DNA of 64,000 nucleotides from Candidatus Gastranaerophilales bacterium (lineage in GTDB: Bacteria; Cyanobacteriota; Vampirovibrionia; Gastranaerophilales; Gastranaerophilaceae), in the NCBI GenBank assembly GCA_944325865.1, contig CALVBS010000004.1, positions 186,001-250,000 on the forward strand, in the 5' to 3' direction. The notes below the pieces were generated by a model. The model saw only the letters and a program-made list of their open reading frames with translations. It was not told where the DNA came from and searched no databases. Position numbers and translations under genes: made by a program. Positions 16,385-23,979 of the stretch are shown piece after piece (position 1 is the stretch's first letter; every line of letters begins with the position of its first letter).

Positions 16385-17462
16385 GCTTAACCTTGCTGCC
16401 CCAGAAACTTTTTACATCTCTATTGTAATCAGCAAGCTGTGCTGCAAATTCCGTTTTATCAGGATATTCCAGTCTCAAAAGTCTTATGCCGTCATTGTAA
16501 ACTCTTTGAGCTGTATTGGTTATACTTTTCGGGATATTACCGTTATACATTTTACTTGCGGTTGCCATATCAAAGAGTCTGCGTTTACTCAGTCCGCTCA
16601 TAGGTTGCTTTGTTGCTGCAGAAACATTGTTGGTCATCTTACATATTGCAGCTTCATATTTACCATTTTTTAGACACCATAAGAGTCCCTCTGTATTTTT
16701 GATAATATCAGTACCTTTATTAAATGTCATATCAAGCAAAGCTTCCTTTAACGAAGCAGGGAGTTTGTCATAATTTTTCTCTCCGCCCATCAGAACTCTT
16801 AAATGATCTTCTGCTTTAATCAGATCTTTTGCAAACTGTTCCAAAACTTGTTTATTATTAAGGTATTCAGGTTCGCCTTCTTTCCAGACATGCCCTATGC
16901 CTATTGTCTTTGTTTTGCCTTTGTCATTATAAGGAGTATTATGAAACTGGGTGTCTTTCAATTCTTTACCGTCTTCAATTCTTTTTATACCAAGAATAAA
17001 TTCATTACTGACTCCCATTGATTTTGCAACATCTTTTAGTGTATTTATATTTTTCGGAGTCCTTGTAGGAGGGATTTTTAAACTTTGCCCTGCACGAATT
17101 TTTACGGCACTCTTTTCATCTAAACCATTTACTGCCATTACGGCAGCAGGCTGAACCCCAAATTTTGCCGCAATTTTTGAAATATTATCACCTTTTTGAA
17201 TTTTATAATTTGGATTTTTAGTAACAGTTAGATACTTACTTCTGGTATTTTGCTGCATTATTTGTTCATCGGAAATATCTCTAATAAGAGGAATTTCAGT
17301 AGTTTTAGCAGGTTTTGCATCATCTTCTCCGGAGAAAAAATCCGCAATTTCCGAGAATAAACTCATAGCATATTCTTTGGCACGTGTCCAAAAACTTTTT
17401 TCTTCCTGAACAGGTTGTTGTCTCACATTATTCTGTTGTAAAGTTATATTCATTTCAGTCAA
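16371..17462 (-). CDS. LysM plus GH24-type lysozyme-like cell-wall hydrolase, no signal peptide
   Basis: The 363-residue product has a LysM peptidoglycan-binding domain (about 85-132, YKIQKGDNISKIAAKF) followed by a T4-lysozyme/phage endolysin-like domain. In the latter, E163 (IKRIEDG) fits the catalytic Glu, D180 the catalytic Asp, and TIGIGH (186-191) is the family signature. MTFNKGT later matches the conserved helix of GH24. The N-terminus (about 45 residues) carries no signal peptide or membrane helix. The start is TTG at 17462, 9 bp after GAGG; an in-frame ATG is 9 bp further in. It lies 13 bp after the 17476 gene and is probably co-transcribed with it. It could be a developmental or self-lysis enzyme, or be secreted by a non-Sec route. 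Confidence 0.83.
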   Translation of the reverse strand: MTEMNITLQQNNVRQQPVQEEKSFWTRAKEYAMSLFSEIADFFSGEDDAKPAKTTEIPLIRDISDEQIMQQNTRSKYLTVTKNPNYKIQKGDNISKIAAKFGVQPAAVMAVNGLDEKSAVKIRAGQSLKIPPTRTPKNINTLKDVAKSMGVSNEFILGIKRIEDGKELKDTQFHNTPYNDKGKTKTIGIGHVWKEGEPEYLNNKQVLEQFAKDLIKAEDHLRVLMGGEKNYDKLPASLKEALLDMTFNKGTDIIKNTEGLLWCLKNGKYEAAICKMTNNVSAATKQPMSGLSKRRLFDMATASKMYNGNIPKSITNTAQRVYNDGIRLLRLEYPDKTEFAAQLADYNRDVKSFWGSKVKLITK

Positions 17463-17475
17463 AATTAATATCCTC

Positions 17476-19743
17476 TTAATTCAATAACGTGGCTTCAATA
17501 GCATTTGCAATACATTCAGCATATTTATTCTGATCAAACTCCGACAATAATGAATTTGTAATATGTCCGTTTGCAATATTACCTATTTCGAGCAGAGAAG
17601 AAGGAATTCCTCTGGTAGCATTATTAACATATAAATCGTCATGAGTGGAATCAGGAGTAAGTGCCATAAAACCTTGATTAACATACCGGCTTATATTGTC
17701 TGCCAATTCTTTATCAATATCTTTTGTATATCTTACAGTACACATTTTAGATTCCGGTTTTTCCTTTGCGGATTCAACGTGTACTGATAAAAATAACATA
17801 TCTTTTTTATCGGTATCCTTCATTAATTCACGAACGTTATCATCACCTTTTTTACCGGCGAGCATACCTTCCAAATACTTTTGAGCAGCCATTCCTCCGT
17901 TTCTTACGGCACCGGAAACAATAACAACTTTTGCTCCACGTTTCCGCAGATTATCTGCTATCTTTTCTACATAGCTTTGTGCAACACGCCATTCTTCAAT
18001 AGGCATCTGCTCTCCCTCTGCATTTTCAACCGAAAGGACCGTTCCGGCATCAAAGAATCCGTTTTTCTGCTGATATCCGCCGTGTCCTGGATTAAGAACC
18101 ACAACTTTGCCGTCAAGACTACCGTTTGCAGTAGGCTCAAGGACTTCAGTTACAGCCTCAATCTTTTTGGTTTCTGTATTGTAGTTAGGTAAAGGCCTTA
18201 CTATAAAAGGATCTTTTACATCTTTAAATCCAGGATCTCTTTTACCTCCGCTTAATGCCCAATTTTTCAGAGTTCCTGCATTTACATAATTTCCATCTGC
18301 ATCTTTTATTGTAGTCATTGTTGTAGGGGTAATATCTTTGCTGTGTCCACCGTTTGTCGAATAAAAAATTTCATTCGGATAAGCTTTTCCGCTTAAGTGA
18401 AGAGCATTACTGCCTGTATTTGCAGTTCTTTCTTCTTTCTTTTTTGACTTTTTGGAAGATGTTTTTCCGGAAGCATCAGTTTTTCCGTCAGGATAAATAT
18501 AACTGTTTAAAATTTCATCCATTTTATCAGTGGAAACTGTTCCAAAAGAATCAAATTCGTCATTCAATTCATTTATAAATTCTTTACGTTTTTCAGGTGT
18601 TGCAATTTTGCTTCCAACATTTGCTGCAACGAGATCATAAATTTTTGTCATTGCGGCTTTTCTGCTTTCTTGTGAACTGCTCCACTCTGAAGCTATAGTA
18701 TCAAGAAGACTTGAGTCTGAAAACCACCCGTTACCTTTTATTTTGTCGTATTCTTTCAGGACATCCACTACATTATCCTTTGTAATGTCGCTAAAAGGCA
18801 TTTGAAAATTATCTTTTTCAACACACCCCTTTTCACCTGACGCATCTTTCAATGCTTGAGCAATCTGTGAAGGAGTTTTTTCTCCCATATTAAAAATCAT
18901 TTTGTCAAGTTTTTTTGTCGAAACCGTACCAAAAGAATTAAATTCATCATCAAGTTCTTTGATAAAAGCCTCCCGTCTCTCTGCAGTAGCCTTAGGAGAA
19001 CCGGCTTTTTCCGCAAGCAAATCGTAAACCCTTGTCATTGCCGCTTTTCTTACATCCTTATCACTTCCCCATTCAGAAGAAATCATATTAATCAAACTTT
19101 CTTTAGGAGAAATTTCATTGTAAGCTCTCACAACATCATTAATATTATCTTTATTCAATTTAGCAAAAATTGCATTAAATTTATCTTTACCGACAGCACC
19201 GGCTTTGTTGTCAGCTTCCTCATAAAGAGCTTTTGCAATTTCTTCTGGAGATTTAATTTTACTTACCTCAGCCCTTGTTTCCGCATCCAGTTCCGGAACT
19301 TCCAACCCTTTCAGTTCTGTACCGGAATGTACCTGCTTCTTTGCTCCTCCGGATGATTCTGTGCTGTCAGATTTTTTAAATTTTACATAAAACGATTCGC
19401 CTTTTTGCGGCTGATAACTTTTATCAATTCCATTAAGTTCACAAAATTCCGCAAGTGACATACCGTATTCTCTTGCAACTGATGTTAAGCCTTTACCTGC
19501 TTTAACTTTAGCTGTCGGAACATTTTTAATCACCTGACCCGGTTTCAATGTTGAACTTTTTAAGCCAGTCTTCTTTTTGAACTCTTCGACAGACATCCCA
19601 AACTTCTTGGCAAGTTCTGGCAGAGTCGTTCCTTTTTCAACAACATATTCACCCTTCATTCTTAATTCACGGTTTTTCTTCAAAGCATCTTCTTTAAGAT
19701 TTGCTTTATTACTCGTACCGGCTCCCGACACGCTTAAAGACAT
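17476..19743 (-). CDS. N-acetylmuramoyl-L-alanine amidase (Amidase_3) with two LysM and two novel repeats
   Basis: The 755-residue product has two LysM-like segments (about 33-77 and 79-125). Two tandem homologous helical repeats of about 125 residues follow (starting near 164 and 289); each contains an SEW motif, then RKAAMT and ends in FGTVST. A linker leads to a C-terminal zinc amidase (about 545-752). Its zinc ligands are NPGHGG, the Glu in PIEEWR and SVHVE; the catalytic Glu is in SLLEIGNIAN. It should cut the bond between MurNAc and the stem peptide. No signal peptide is visible, which is odd for a wall enzyme. The helical repeats have a helix pattern loosely like annexin repeats. AAGGAG precedes the ATG. 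It is first in an operon with the lysozyme. Confidence 0.85.
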   Translation of the reverse strand: MSLSVSGAGTSNKANLKEDALKKNRELRMKGEYVVEKGTTLPELAKKFGMSVEEFKKKTGLKSSTLKPGQVIKNVPTAKVKAGKGLTSVAREYGMSLAEFCELNGIDKSYQPQKGESFYVKFKKSDSTESSGGAKKQVHSGTELKGLEVPELDAETRAEVSKIKSPEEIAKALYEEADNKAGAVGKDKFNAIFAKLNKDNINDVVRAYNEISPKESLINMISSEWGSDKDVRKAAMTRVYDLLAEKAGSPKATAERREAFIKELDDEFNSFGTVSTKKLDKMIFNMGEKTPSQIAQALKDASGEKGCVEKDNFQMPFSDITKDNVVDVLKEYDKIKGNGWFSDSSLLDTIASEWSSSQESRKAAMTKIYDLVAANVGSKIATPEKRKEFINELNDEFDSFGTVSTDKMDEILNSYIYPDGKTDASGKTSSKKSKKKEERTANTGSNALHLSGKAYPNEIFYSTNGGHSKDITPTTMTTIKDADGNYVNAGTLKNWALSGGKRDPGFKDVKDPFIVRPLPNYNTETKKIEAVTEVLEPTANGSLDGKVVVLNPGHGGYQQKNGFFDAGTVLSVENAEGEQMPIEEWRVAQSYVEKIADNLRKRGAKVVIVSGAVRNGGMAAQKYLEGMLAGKKGDDNVRELMKDTDKKDMLFLSVHVESAKEKPESKMCTVRYTKDIDKELADNISRYVNQGFMALTPDSTHDDLYVNNATRGIPSSLLEIGNIANGHITNSLLSEFDQNKYAECIANAIEATLLN

Positions 19744-19877
19744 ACTTTATCTCCTTTATTCACTTCTACACAAGATAAAATACGGATAACTTTTTCAAAT
19801 TCTTTAATAAAAAAAAAGAAATATTAAAATTCTTTTACAAAAGAAAATATAAATGTAACAAAAACACAATAATAAAT

Positions 19878-19905
19878 TTGCATTCCGCCATGTTTATACT
19901 ATTAT
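19878..19905 (+). promoter_or_regulatory. Putative promoter of the rpsB-tsf operon
   Basis: TTGCAT (19878-19883), 16 bp, TATTAT (19900-19905). A start near 19912 would place the whole structured leader (next entry) in the transcript. An overlapping TATACT at 19895 is an alternative -10 box. Confidence 0.5.
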
Positions 19906-19911
19906 GTAATT

Positions 19912-20060
19912 GGTTACACCAGCCCGATAGGTTTTACCCTAGTCCGAGCAGGGCAAGAGGGGCAGAATAAGCGGTGTCACTGAAAAGTATCCCGCAAACA
20001 ATCCTTCTGCCGGAAACCCTGAATTTGAGGATGGGGCGGTATAGCCCGTAGTACAATACA
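19912..20060 (+). ncRNA. Structured leader RNA upstream of rpsB (unassigned)
   Basis: This 150-base stretch is clearly richer in G and C than the flanking DNA and lies in the 339-bp gap (19744-20082) before rpsB. Nested complementary pairs suggest a rod: GCCC 19922-19925 with GGGC 20034-20037; CAGGG 19949-19953 with CCCTG 20017-20021; GGCAGAA 19961-19967 with TTCTGCC 20005-20011; GCGG 19971-19974 with CCGC 19992-19995. A side hairpin is TAGG/CCTA (19928-19941). No riboswitch class was recognised. It may be the S2 autoregulatory leader or an independent small RNA. No terminator T-run is seen before rpsB. Confidence 0.5.
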
Positions 20061-20082
20061 TAAAATTATAAGGAGAAAACCG

Positions 20083-20871
20083 ATGCCAACAGCATCTATG
20101 ATTGAACTTTTGGAAGCAGGTGTTCATTTCGGACACCAGACTCAAAGATGGAACCCTAAAATGAAACCGTATATTTACGGTGCAAGAAACGGAATTTACG
20201 TATTGGATTTGCGTAAAACTTCTGATTTATTGGATGAAGCTTATGCTGTAGTAAGAGAATTTGCAGCACGCAATAAAAACATCCTTTTTGTAGGTACAAA
20301 AAAACAGGCTGCTGAAGTTGTTGCAGAAGAAGCAAAAAGAGCAGGGGCATACTTTATTAACAAGAGATGGCTCGGCGGTATGCTTACAAACTTTGAAACA
20401 ATCAGAGGCCGTGTTAATAAATTAAAAGAACTTGAAGAATTCATTTCTTCAGGTCATGCTGACAAATTACCTAAAAAAGAAATTGCTCAGTTAAACAGAC
20501 AATTAGGTAAATTGAGCAAAACATTAGGTGGTATCAAGGATATGAGAGGCTTGCCTGACTTAATCTTTATCATTGATCAGGGTAAAGAATTAATCGCTAT
20601 TCAGGAAGCTAATAAACTTGGTATTCCTGTAATCTGTCTGGCTGATACAAATGCAAATCCGGATGGTATTGACTACATTATCCCTGGGAATGACGATGCA
20701 ATCCGTTCTATCAAATTAATCACCTCTAAACTTGCTGATGCAGTTTTGGAAGGTAAACAATTAAGAGAAAACAATGCTAATCAAAAAGCTAAAATTGAAG
20801 AAATTAAAGCTGAAGATGCCGGCGTTGTTGAAGAAAAAGCAGAAGAAAACACTGAAACTGTTGCAGAATAA
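20083..20871 (+). CDS. rpsB: 30S ribosomal protein S2
   Basis: S2 joins late in 30S assembly and helps recruit S1. The 262-residue product has the family's N-terminal block ([19 protein letters not shown]), then [30 protein letters not shown] and the C-terminal [29 protein letters not shown]. The last 35 residues are Glu/Ala-rich, a common variable tail. AAGGAG lies before the ATG. It is followed 81 bp later by tsf, the standard bacterial rpsB-tsf pair. Confidence 0.98.
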   Translation: MPTASMIELLEAGVHFGHQTQRWNPKMKPYIYGARNGIYVLDLRKTSDLLDEAYAVVREFAARNKNILFVGTKKQAAEVVAEEAKRAGAYFINKRWLGGMLTNFETIRGRVNKLKELEEFISSGHADKLPKKEIAQLNRQLGKLSKTLGGIKDMRGLPDLIFIIDQGKELIAIQEANKLGIPVICLADTNANPDGIDYIIPGNDDAIRSIKLITSKLADAVLEGKQLRENNANQKAKIEEIKAEDAGVVEEKAEENTETVAE

Positions 20872-20882
20872 TTTACATTGAA

Positions 20883-20925
20883 GAGTGATGCGTGAATATT
20901 GAAAATTTCAAATCCACGCTCACTC
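20883..20925 (+). other. Intercistronic hairpin between rpsB and tsf
   Basis: GAGTGATGCGTG (20883-20894) pairs with CACGCTCACTC (20915-20925), with one bulged T; an inner TTGAAA/TTTCAA extends the stem. No T-run follows, so it is not a standard terminator. It could be a processing site, mRNA stabiliser or partial attenuator setting the S2:EF-Ts ratio. Confidence 0.6.
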
Positions 20926-20952
20926 CTCATTTATAAAAAGGAGAGAATTATA

Positions 20953-21816
20953 ATGAATATTACAGCTCAAATGGTTAAAGAACTTCGCGACAAAACCGGT
21001 GCAGGTATGATGGATGCAAAAAAAGCACTCGTTGAAACTGACGGTAATATGGAAAAAGCAATGGAAGTTTTACGCCAAAAAGGTATGGCTTCCGCTGACA
21101 AAAAAATGGGCAGAATTGCTGCTGAAGGCTTAATTGCTGCTGCAGTTACCGACAAATGCGGTGCTATGGTTGAAGTTAACTGCGAAACTGATTTCGTTGC
21201 AAAAAATGAAGAGTTCAAAGAATTAACTGCAGGACTGGCTGAAATGGTTGCTGAAACTAACCCTGCCGATGTTGATGCATTGCTCGCAACAACTTGTCCT
21301 AAATGCGGAAAAGTTATCTCTGAAGTTATTAAAGAAAAAATTGCTTCTATCGGTGAAAAAATTACTTTCAGAAGATTTGTACGTTATGAAGGCAACACAG
21401 CTTCTTACATACACAATGGAAAAATTGGTGTATTAATTCAAACAGATAAAAAAGATGCTGAATTAATGAATGATATCTGCCTTCACATAGCATCTAATGC
21501 ACCTGAATTCATTTCAAGAGCTGAAATCCCTCAGTCTGTTATCGATCACGAAACTGAAATCGAAATGGGTAAAGAAGATCTTCAGAAAAAACCTGAAGCT
21601 ATCAGAGCTAAAATTGTTGAAGGCCGTGTTAACAAACTTATGGCATCCAGAGTTCTTCTGGAACAGCCGTTTGTTAAAAATCCTGACATAACTGTTGGTC
21701 AGTTAATCGAAGGTAAATTGACTATTGAAAAATTCACCAGATTTGTTCTCGGTGAAGGTTTGGAAAAACGTCAGGATAACTTTGCTGAAGAAGTTATGAG
21801 TCAGGTTAAAGGCTAA
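20953..21816 (+). CDS. tsf: Elongation factor Ts
   Basis: EF-Ts is the guanine nucleotide exchange factor of EF-Tu. The 287-residue product starts MNITAQMVKELRDKTGAGMM and contains MDAKKAL, the EF-Tu contact region EVNCETDFVAKNEEF, and the C-terminal dimer-type domain, so it is full-length rather than the short form. A longer frame begins at 20899, but GGAG lies 9 bp before the ATG at 20953 and that N-terminus matches the family. A CPKCG motif (around residue 115) within the core subdomain is unusual for EF-Ts; whether it binds a metal is unknown. Confidence 0.97.
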   Translation: MNITAQMVKELRDKTGAGMMDAKKALVETDGNMEKAMEVLRQKGMASADKKMGRIAAEGLIAAAVTDKCGAMVEVNCETDFVAKNEEFKELTAGLAEMVAETNPADVDALLATTCPKCGKVISEVIKEKIASIGEKITFRRFVRYEGNTASYIHNGKIGVLIQTDKKDAELMNDICLHIASNAPEFISRAEIPQSVIDHETEIEMGKEDLQKKPEAIRAKIVEGRVNKLMASRVLLEQPFVKNPDITVGQLIEGKLTIEKFTRFVLGEGLEKRQDNFAEEVMSQVKG

Positions 21817-21838
21817 TACCATTTAAATATAAATTATA

Positions 21839-21873
21839 AAAAGAACCTGTATTTTATTATACAGGTTCTTTTA
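21839..21873 (+). terminator. Terminator of rpsB-tsf
   Basis: AAGAACCTGTA (21841-21851) and TACAGGTTCTT form an 11-bp stem followed by TTTT, 23 bp after the tsf stop. Confidence 0.88.
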
Positions 21874-21893
21874 GTTTAAAAAATTGGTAATAT

Positions 21894-22253
21894 TTATGCA
21901 ATTCTGTCTATAGTTGATTTTTCAGCGTCTTCAACTACTTTATTAATTGCCTGTCTTACTGTAATTTTTTTTGCAGCTTCGTCACTGTTTAAAGAAAACA
22001 TATCACGAATGTCTTCCAGCATTTGTTTAATTCCTTTTGAAGTTAATTTGCCGGTAGATTCGTCAAACATACCGGTAAATGCCTTATTTAAGTTTTTTAT
22101 AATATCTTTTTCTGTTACGTTACCTCGAATGCCATCTGATACAAGATCCATTGCCAATTTCTTACTTCTTTGTGCGGTTTTGTTTACAACTTTTGCATAT
22201 TCTTTTGCATCAATATTGTAAAAAGGTTTGTTCATTAGTGATACCGGGTTCAT
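21894..22253 (-). CDS. Unrecognised 119-aa helical protein
   Basis: A soluble, mixed-charge helical protein without known domains. The N-terminal MNPVSLMNKPFYNIDAKEYA is a short tail of the sort seen on other unknowns here. A pair of short helices around TEKDIIKNLNKAFTGMF and TSKGIKQMLEDIRDMF suggests an internal repeat. AAGGAG lies 8 bp before the ATG, supporting a real gene. It is monocistronic, converging on tsf. Confidence 0.7.
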   Translation of the reverse strand: MNPVSLMNKPFYNIDAKEYAKVVNKTAQRSKKLAMDLVSDGIRGNVTEKDIIKNLNKAFTGMFDESTGKLTSKGIKQMLEDIRDMFSLNSDEAAKKITVRQAINKVVEDAEKSTIDRIA

Positions 22254-22409
22254 TTAAAATCTCCTTTCTGTATTTTACAAATGTTATAATGTGTGTCAAT
22301 AAAAAAATTTTACAATATAGGAAGTTTTTTTTACATTTCTTCACACAAAGTCTTGATATCAGCTTGAAATATAAGAAAAATCTGTTATCATATAGAAAAG
22401 GAGTTAAAT

Positions 22410-22553
22410 ATGGAAAATATCAATATCAAATCGGTTGAGTCATTTTCGAAAGATGATTTTAATACAACAACTCTCACAATTATTGAAAATGATTGTGAAA
22501 AAGAAATTGTATTGCAGGGAAACGGATCCCTTAAAATTGCTGTAGAAGCTTAG
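22410..22553 (+). CDS. Small 47-aa protein
   Basis: The frame encodes 47 residues starting MENINIKSVESFSKDDFNTT and ending LKIAVEA. AAGGAG sits 6 bp before the ATG. The product is acidic, soluble and probably beta-rich (TLTIIEND, EIVLQGNGSLKI). It converges on the 22557 gene with only 3 bp between stop codons. Ribosome site, composition and tight packing support a real gene; function unknown. Confidence 0.6.
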   Translation: MENINIKSVESFSKDDFNTTTLTIIENDCEKEIVLQGNGSLKIAVEA

Positions 22554-22556
22554 AGT

Positions 22557-23264
22557 TTATTTATCAGAAAACGGCTGTTGCTGTGCTGCCGGAATTTCTG
22601 GCATGATTAAATCTTCCTGTACAGAATCGCTGTGTTTATTTGTTTTTGTTAAGGTATCTTCTGAGTCGTCTTTATCTTTGTTGTTTTTGTCTTTTTTAAA
22701 TTTGAAAGAGAAAAAGTCATTCTTTTTAATAACTATTTCTTCTCCGTTATTTGCATATGAAAGCGGAGTGCTTTCGTAAACTGAAACTACACTTGATTTC
22801 AGACGGTTTCCCTCTTCATTTTTTACAGCACCTTCAACTGCGTGATAGCCAAGGCTAAGACCTTTTACAAAATGATTTCCAACGGCAAGTGCTGCATCTT
22901 TAGCAAGTTGACCTTTATCGATGTCAAATTTAGGAGAATATTTACCGACATGTTCTTTTTCTATCGGATGTTCAACCCCGCTAAAATCTTTGTAGCTGAC
23001 GGGAATAATCGAAAATTTCGCATCACGTTTTAATCTTTTTGGAGAAACGACGTCAACAACTTTTCCTTTTACCTGATATCCTGAACGAAGGCTCAAGTCT
23101 TCATCCAGTTGAATATCATTATAAATTTGAACTTCTATGTATTCCGATGGATTTTCTGTGGTAAAATCACTCAAAGACATCACCTGCATAGTTTCTGCAT
23201 ATACTGCAACACCAAAAGAACATATAGCTATGCTCAAAAACAGTTTAAATAAAACTTTTTTCAT
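22557..23264 (-). CDS. Secreted protein, tandem paralogue of 23279
   Basis: A 235-residue protein with a Sec signal peptide (VLFKLFLSIAICSFGVAVYA, cut near residue 23). The mature domain begins with MSLSDFTTENPSEYIEVQIY and then a beta-rich stretch ending YQVKGKVVDVV. The same layout occurs in the 23279 gene, which lies 14 bp upstream and is probably co-transcribed. The C-terminal 55 residues are Lys/Asp-rich and then Pro/Gln-rich, likely disordered. A periplasmic or outer-membrane-associated role is likely; no family is recognised. Confidence 0.78.
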   Translation of the reverse strand: MKKVLFKLFLSIAICSFGVAVYAETMQVMSLSDFTTENPSEYIEVQIYNDIQLDEDLSLRSGYQVKGKVVDVVSPKRLKRDAKFSIIPVSYKDFSGVEHPIEKEHVGKYSPKFDIDKGQLAKDAALAVGNHFVKGLSLGYHAVEGAVKNEEGNRLKSSVVSVYESTPLSYANNGEEIVIKKNDFFSFKFKKDKNNKDKDDSEDTLTKTNKHSDSVQEDLIMPEIPAAQQQPFSDK

Positions 23265-23278
23265 TTTACCAACCTTAA

Positions 23279-23893
23279 TTATCTTAAAAATTCACGCTGC
23301 TGTAAAATACTGCCTAAAGGCATTGCAGGGTTATAAAGATTTGTTGCATCCATTGTTGATAAATCAGTACGCGGTAAGCCCGGAAGATATGTACTGAACG
23401 GTCTTTGAGATTCTTCTGTTGCCGGAACAAACAAATCTATTGTTGCATCAGTCGGAGAACCGGACAAATTCTGATTTACACTATTATCTACGACCTGCTG
23501 AACATCTTTAAAGTTCAAAATAAACATCTGGCCTGTACTTACGGTAAATGGAGAACCAGAAGGAGTGGTGTGCTGATTATTTACAAAACCGGCAAAAATA
23601 CCGTAAGTTTGAGCTTTAATAGGCAGCTCCTCGTTATGAATGTTTATATAACTATAAGGTACAAAAGCAAAAGCACCATTATTAGTCGGAACAACTTTAC
23701 CTTTTACCGTAAAATTCTCAAATAAAACGACATCATCGGTTACCTGAATATTACTTTTAACCTGAATAACCATTGATTGCGGCGGATTACTTGCACTATA
23801 AGGAGTCAAGGCTACAACAGGCACCGTCTTTGCCATTACGGCAGAGCCCGCTAACATTAATGCGAAAATTATTCCAGATAAAAACTTTTTCAT
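23279..23893 (-). CDS. Secreted protein, tandem paralogue of 22557
   Basis: A 204-residue protein with a signal peptide (FLSGIIFALMLAGSAVMA, cut near residue 21). The mature part follows the same scheme as its neighbour: LTPYSASNPPQSMVIQVKSN then IQVTDDVVLFENFTVKGKVV, aligning with the neighbour's VQIYNDIQLDEDLSLRSGYQ and VKGKVVDVV. The remainder is less charged than the neighbour and ends with a Pro-rich tail. AGGAG lies before the ATG. It is first gene of the pair. Confidence 0.78.
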   Translation of the reverse strand: MKKFLSGIIFALMLAGSAVMAKTVPVVALTPYSASNPPQSMVIQVKSNIQVTDDVVLFENFTVKGKVVPTNNGAFAFVPYSYINIHNEELPIKAQTYGIFAGFVNNQHTTPSGSPFTVSTGQMFILNFKDVQQVVDNSVNQNLSGSPTDATIDLFVPATEESQRPFSTYLPGLPRTDLSTMDATNLYNPAMPLGSILQQREFLR

Positions 23894-23979
23894 ATAACAT
23901 CTCCTGATGATATCATTTATATTTATATGATAACATATCTTTCCAAAAGCGTCAATATATACGGATTATACAACATTTG

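Noticed and set aside
16371-17462. The LysM-lysozyme gene as part of a prophage
   Set aside because: The GH24 fold is common in phages, but the N-terminal LysM, the operon with a chromosomal-type amidase and the absence of any phage genes nearby argue against it.
19912-20060. Assignment of the rpsB leader to a known class (6S RNA, SRP RNA, tmRNA, RNase P RNA, cobalamin, FMN, SAM or c-di-GMP riboswitch)
   Set aside because: None of the conserved core motifs of these RNAs could be found in it, so it was left unassigned.
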